A model generated the notes under the pieces. The model saw nothing but the letters and a program-made list of their open reading frames with translations. It was not told the origin of the DNA and made no database searches. A DNA stretch of 61,733 nucleotides from positions 1 through 61,733 of the forward strand of contig JAFRNH010000108.1 in the NCBI GenBank assembly GCA_017430235.1. Direction: 5' to 3'. The stretch comes from Paludibacteraceae bacterium (GTDB lineage Bacteria; Bacteroidota; Bacteroidia; Bacteroidales; Paludibacteraceae). Of this stretch, positions 59,589-61,733 are shown in pieces. Position 1 is the first letter of the stretch. The number at the start of each line of letters is the position of its first letter. The position numbers were made by a program, and so were the translations under genes.

Positions 59589-61289
59589 ATGAAAAAATTT
59601 TTACTATCAGTGATGGTGTTCATGCTTGCTATTATAGCGAGTGCATTGACCTATATGCAGGTGAAAACTACCGATGGACAAATTGTAAGATATAATGTAG
59701 ATGAAATCAAGCAAATTGATTTCGAGAAAGATGCAACGACTTCAACAATGTATATGTGTATGAAGACAAATGATGGGAAGGTAGACAAATATGATGTAGA
59801 GAAGGTGATGGAGGTGTCGTGTTTAGAAGACACTATTGTATATGATACAACAGGAACTGTAGCACAAGGGGTGTCTGTCAGTGGTAAAATGAATGAATAT
59901 ACCTTTGTGGATCTTGGTTTGGAAAGTGGATTGTTGTGGGCAACTTACAATGTGGGTGCAACAAAACCGACAGAGAGTGGTGATTACTTTGCTTGGGGAG
60001 AGACAAAAACAAAGGATATGTATAATAGTAGTAATTATAAATGGTATGAAGGGTCAAGTACTTCAGTGAGCAAGTATTATTATAAGCGTAAATTCGGTGA
60101 AATATATTTAGAACCAGAAGATGACGCGGCAATTGTGAATTGGGGATACCCTTGGCATATGCCATCACGTCAGGATTTGAAAGAAATGGTTGATGGGTGT
60201 GATTGGGAATGGACAGAGGATTTTAATGGCTCGGGGATGGCTGGAATTGTCGGAACTTCGAAAAATAATAATAATACTATATTCTTTCCAGCCTCTGGAG
60301 TAGTACAGGCTGATGTCACATGTAATTGGAACCATGCTTGTTGGGCATCCTCTATTCATAATAGTTATTATTATAACGACGCAGATATTTTCATTTATGA
60401 TAATAAAAGACATGATGTAGGTAATGGAGGCCAAAGAGAGTATGGAAGAGCAGTTCGAGCAGTAGTTGATACCAAGTCAAGAAATACTGTTAATTTTTAC
60501 TACTCTGATAGTACTACTCTAATAGAAAGGCAAAAAATTATAGATGGCGGAACTGCAACGGTTCCAGTTGCTCCTCAAATAGCGGACTATGAATTTGTGG
60601 GTTGGAGTGATTCATCATTCACGGATATTCACAATGATTTAAATTTTTATGCAGTTTACAAGAAGATTGTAATTACTACGACTATCAGTGGTGAAATTGG
60701 AGAGCATTCGTATGTGGATTTAGGATTACCTAGTGGATTGAAATGGGCAACATGTAATATTGGAGCTACAAAACCTGAAGAATATGGTGATTATATCGCA
60801 TGGGGAGAAACTAGTCCTAAAGTGGATTACTATTGGACTAATCTCAAATATTCATTAGATGCTGGAGATCATTTTTCAAAATATGTGGAAGATCGATCCT
60901 TTGGAAGTGTAGACAGTTTGTCTGTGTTGGAACCAGAAGATGACGCAGCTGTTGTTAATTGGGGCGAAGAATGGTATACTCCAACTTCAGAAGATTATAG
61001 AGAACTGATTGAAGGTTGTGATTGGAAATGGGTAAAGGACTTTAACGAAACTGGTATTACAGGAAGGTTAGGTGTATCCAAAACCAATGGAAATATCATT
61101 TTTTTCCCTGCTGGAGGATACCGCGACGATGAAGGTCTAGAGGAAATAGACAAAACAGGTTTGTATTGGGCATCAACCATAACAAGATATTCGTATTGGT
61201 CGAATTCTTTTGAAATAAACGCTCAACAAAATTCTTCAACTTCATCTGCTCGTTATTTTGGAGCAAATATTAGACCTGTTGCTAAATAA
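59589..61289 (+). CDS. Exported protein with two FISUMP-like modules and an InlB-type repeat
   Basis: 566 residues with a signal peptide (LLSVMVFMLAIIASA). Two copies of a short strand motif follow (MQVKTTDGQIVRYNVDEIKQ, MCMKTNDGKVDKYDVEKVME). Two FISUMP-like modules are then seen at about residues 95-295 and 365-566, each opening with (F/Y)VDLGL.SGL.WAT.N(V/I)GA and continuing with GDY.AWGET, LEPEDDAA(I/V)VNWG, GCDW.W..DFN and IFFPA.G. Between them lies an InlB B-repeat-like segment (VNFYYSDS, DGGTATVPVAPQIADYEFVGWSDSSF). It is probably a surface protein whose ligand is unknown. A decayed relative lies at 47161, about 12 kb upstream. Confidence 0.85.
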   Translation: MKKFLLSVMVFMLAIIASALTYMQVKTTDGQIVRYNVDEIKQIDFEKDATTSTMYMCMKTNDGKVDKYDVEKVMEVSCLEDTIVYDTTGTVAQGVSVSGKMNEYTFVDLGLESGLLWATYNVGATKPTESGDYFAWGETKTKDMYNSSNYKWYEGSSTSVSKYYYKRKFGEIYLEPEDDAAIVNWGYPWHMPSRQDLKEMVDGCDWEWTEDFNGSGMAGIVGTSKNNNNTIFFPASGVVQADVTCNWNHACWASSIHNSYYYNDADIFIYDNKRHDVGNGGQREYGRAVRAVVDTKSRNTVNFYYSDSTTLIERQKIIDGGTATVPVAPQIADYEFVGWSDSSFTDIHNDLNFYAVYKKIVITTTISGEIGEHSYVDLGLPSGLKWATCNIGATKPEEYGDYIAWGETSPKVDYYWTNLKYSLDAGDHFSKYVEDRSFGSVDSLSVLEPEDDAAVVNWGEEWYTPTSEDYRELIEGCDWKWVKDFNETGITGRLGVSKTNGNIIFFPAGGYRDDEGLEEIDKTGLYWASTITRYSYWSNSFEINAQQNSSTSSARYFGANIRPVAK

Positions 61290-61383
61290 AGTGTCAGAAG
61301 TAAATATATGTCTCAAAAATCCATATAAAAATTTTAGTGGACAGTAATAATTTTGGACAGTATTAATTCCATTTGGATGGTAT

Positions 61384-61417
61384 AAAAAAACCGCAGATTA
61401 ACGTCTGCGGTTTTTTT
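61384..61417. terminator. Bidirectional terminator between FISUMP and DUF1015 genes
   Basis: AAAAACCGCAGA / TCTGCGGTTTTT with a TTAACG loop, with runs of A before and T after: it serves both converging genes. Confidence 0.85.
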
Positions 61418-61435
61418 ATGATCTATTGTTTGTCT

Positions 61436-61733
61436 TTATGACAATTTATGAATAATCAATCCTGAACGAAGTTTTGGTTCAAACCAAGTAGCTTTTGGAG
61501 GCATGATGTTTCCGCTATCAGCAATATCCATGATTTGTTGCATGGATACAGGGTAGAGGGCCAAAGCCGTGCGCATTTCGCCGTTGTCTACACGACGTTT
61601 CAACTCTTTCAATCCACGTAATCCGCCTACAAAGTCGATTCGTTTATCGGAGCGAAGATCTTTGATGCCTAAGATCTCATCTAAGATCAGGCGACTTGAG
61701 ATATCCACATCCAACACGCCGATAGGGTCTTCG
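61436..61733 (-). CDS. DUF1015 family protein (5' end outside window)
   Basis: The C-terminal 99 residues of a DUF1015 protein; the frame is open to the end of the window (EDPIGVLDVDIS reading into it). The matching family features are the ILDEILGIKDLRSDKRIDFVGG segment, ELKRRVDNGEMRTALALYPVSM, and the ending MPPKATWFEPKLRSGLIIHKL, which is close to the usual C-terminus of the family. DUF1015 proteins are about 410 residues long, often lie beside serC/serA in Bacteroidales, and have no firmly established role. Confidence 0.88.
   Translation of the reverse strand, partial: EDPIGVLDVDISSRLILDEILGIKDLRSDKRIDFVGGLRGLKELKRRVDNGEMRTALALYPVSMQQIMDIADSGNIMPPKATWFEPKLRSGLIIHKLS

Noticed and set aside
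1-61733. CRISPR array, tRNA, rRNA or insertion sequence
   Set aside because: No regularly spaced short repeats, no cloverleaf or rRNA-like conserved stretches and no transposase motifs were noticed on reading both strands.

Overview
The window is a chromosomal stretch of a Bacteroidota bacterium, very probably of the order Bacteroidales. It has moderate-to-low GC. Many genes are preceded by the Bacteroidota sigma factor -7 element TAnnTTTG. It carries a frdCAB respiratory complex of the kind found in this group, a Bacteroidales-type acyl-ornithine carbamoyltransferase, BspA-like leucine-rich secreted proteins, FISUMP-like modules, and cargo with type IX secretion (T9SS) sorting domains of both type A and type B. 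A PorP/SprF gene is present, but the T9SS core machinery is not in the window. No rRNA, tRNA, CRISPR array or transposase was recognised.

Layout. 1-9.6 kb: a tandem array of five paralogous secreted proteins of about 700 residues (the first cut by the window edge) with BspA-like repeats. 9.7-12 kb: a thioredoxin-fold protein without its active-site cysteines and a glycerate-kinase-like P-loop kinase. 12-16.7 kb: four glycosyltransferases and a WaaP-like sugar kinase, probably for lipopolysaccharide or another surface glycan. 17.1-33.2 kb: a 4575-residue T9SS type B adhesin-like protein, its PorP/SprF partner and two unknown exported or membrane proteins. 33.3-36.8 kb: frdCAB. 36.9-47.1 kb: housekeeping and envelope genes (META-domain lipoprotein, pepT, tcdA, dut, TPR protein, DUF4292 lipoprotein, EnvC-like protein, Wzz-like protein, Gfo/Idh/MocA oxidoreductase, SpmA-SpmB fusion). 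47.1-53.9 kb: an accessory region. It holds a decayed FISUMP gene, a DUF4143 AAA ATPase behind three evenly spaced palindromes, an EcoRI-type adenine methyltransferase behind a long structured leader, a DUF262-HNH nuclease, a Na+/phosphate transporter fused to a DNA-binding domain, and a remnant of a second HNH gene. 53.9-61.7 kb: a 57-residue membrane protein, a CotH-kinase T9SS type A cargo, the carbamoyltransferase, a short type A-like secreted protein, a two-module FISUMP protein and the edge of a DUF1015 gene.

Working together. The 17-33 kb block looks like a self-contained adhesin system: a giant exported filament of Ig-like domains plus its dedicated outer-membrane partner. The most novel-looking items are four. 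First, the methyltransferase/DUF262-HNH pair, whose roughly 310-nt leader can fold in two mutually exclusive ways. Second, the 42-bp-phased palindromes over the ATPase promoter. Third, the transporter-PhoU-winged-helix fusion. Fourth, the graded 426-residue super-repeats of the giant protein. All assignments were made by reading motifs by eye; no database search was possible.
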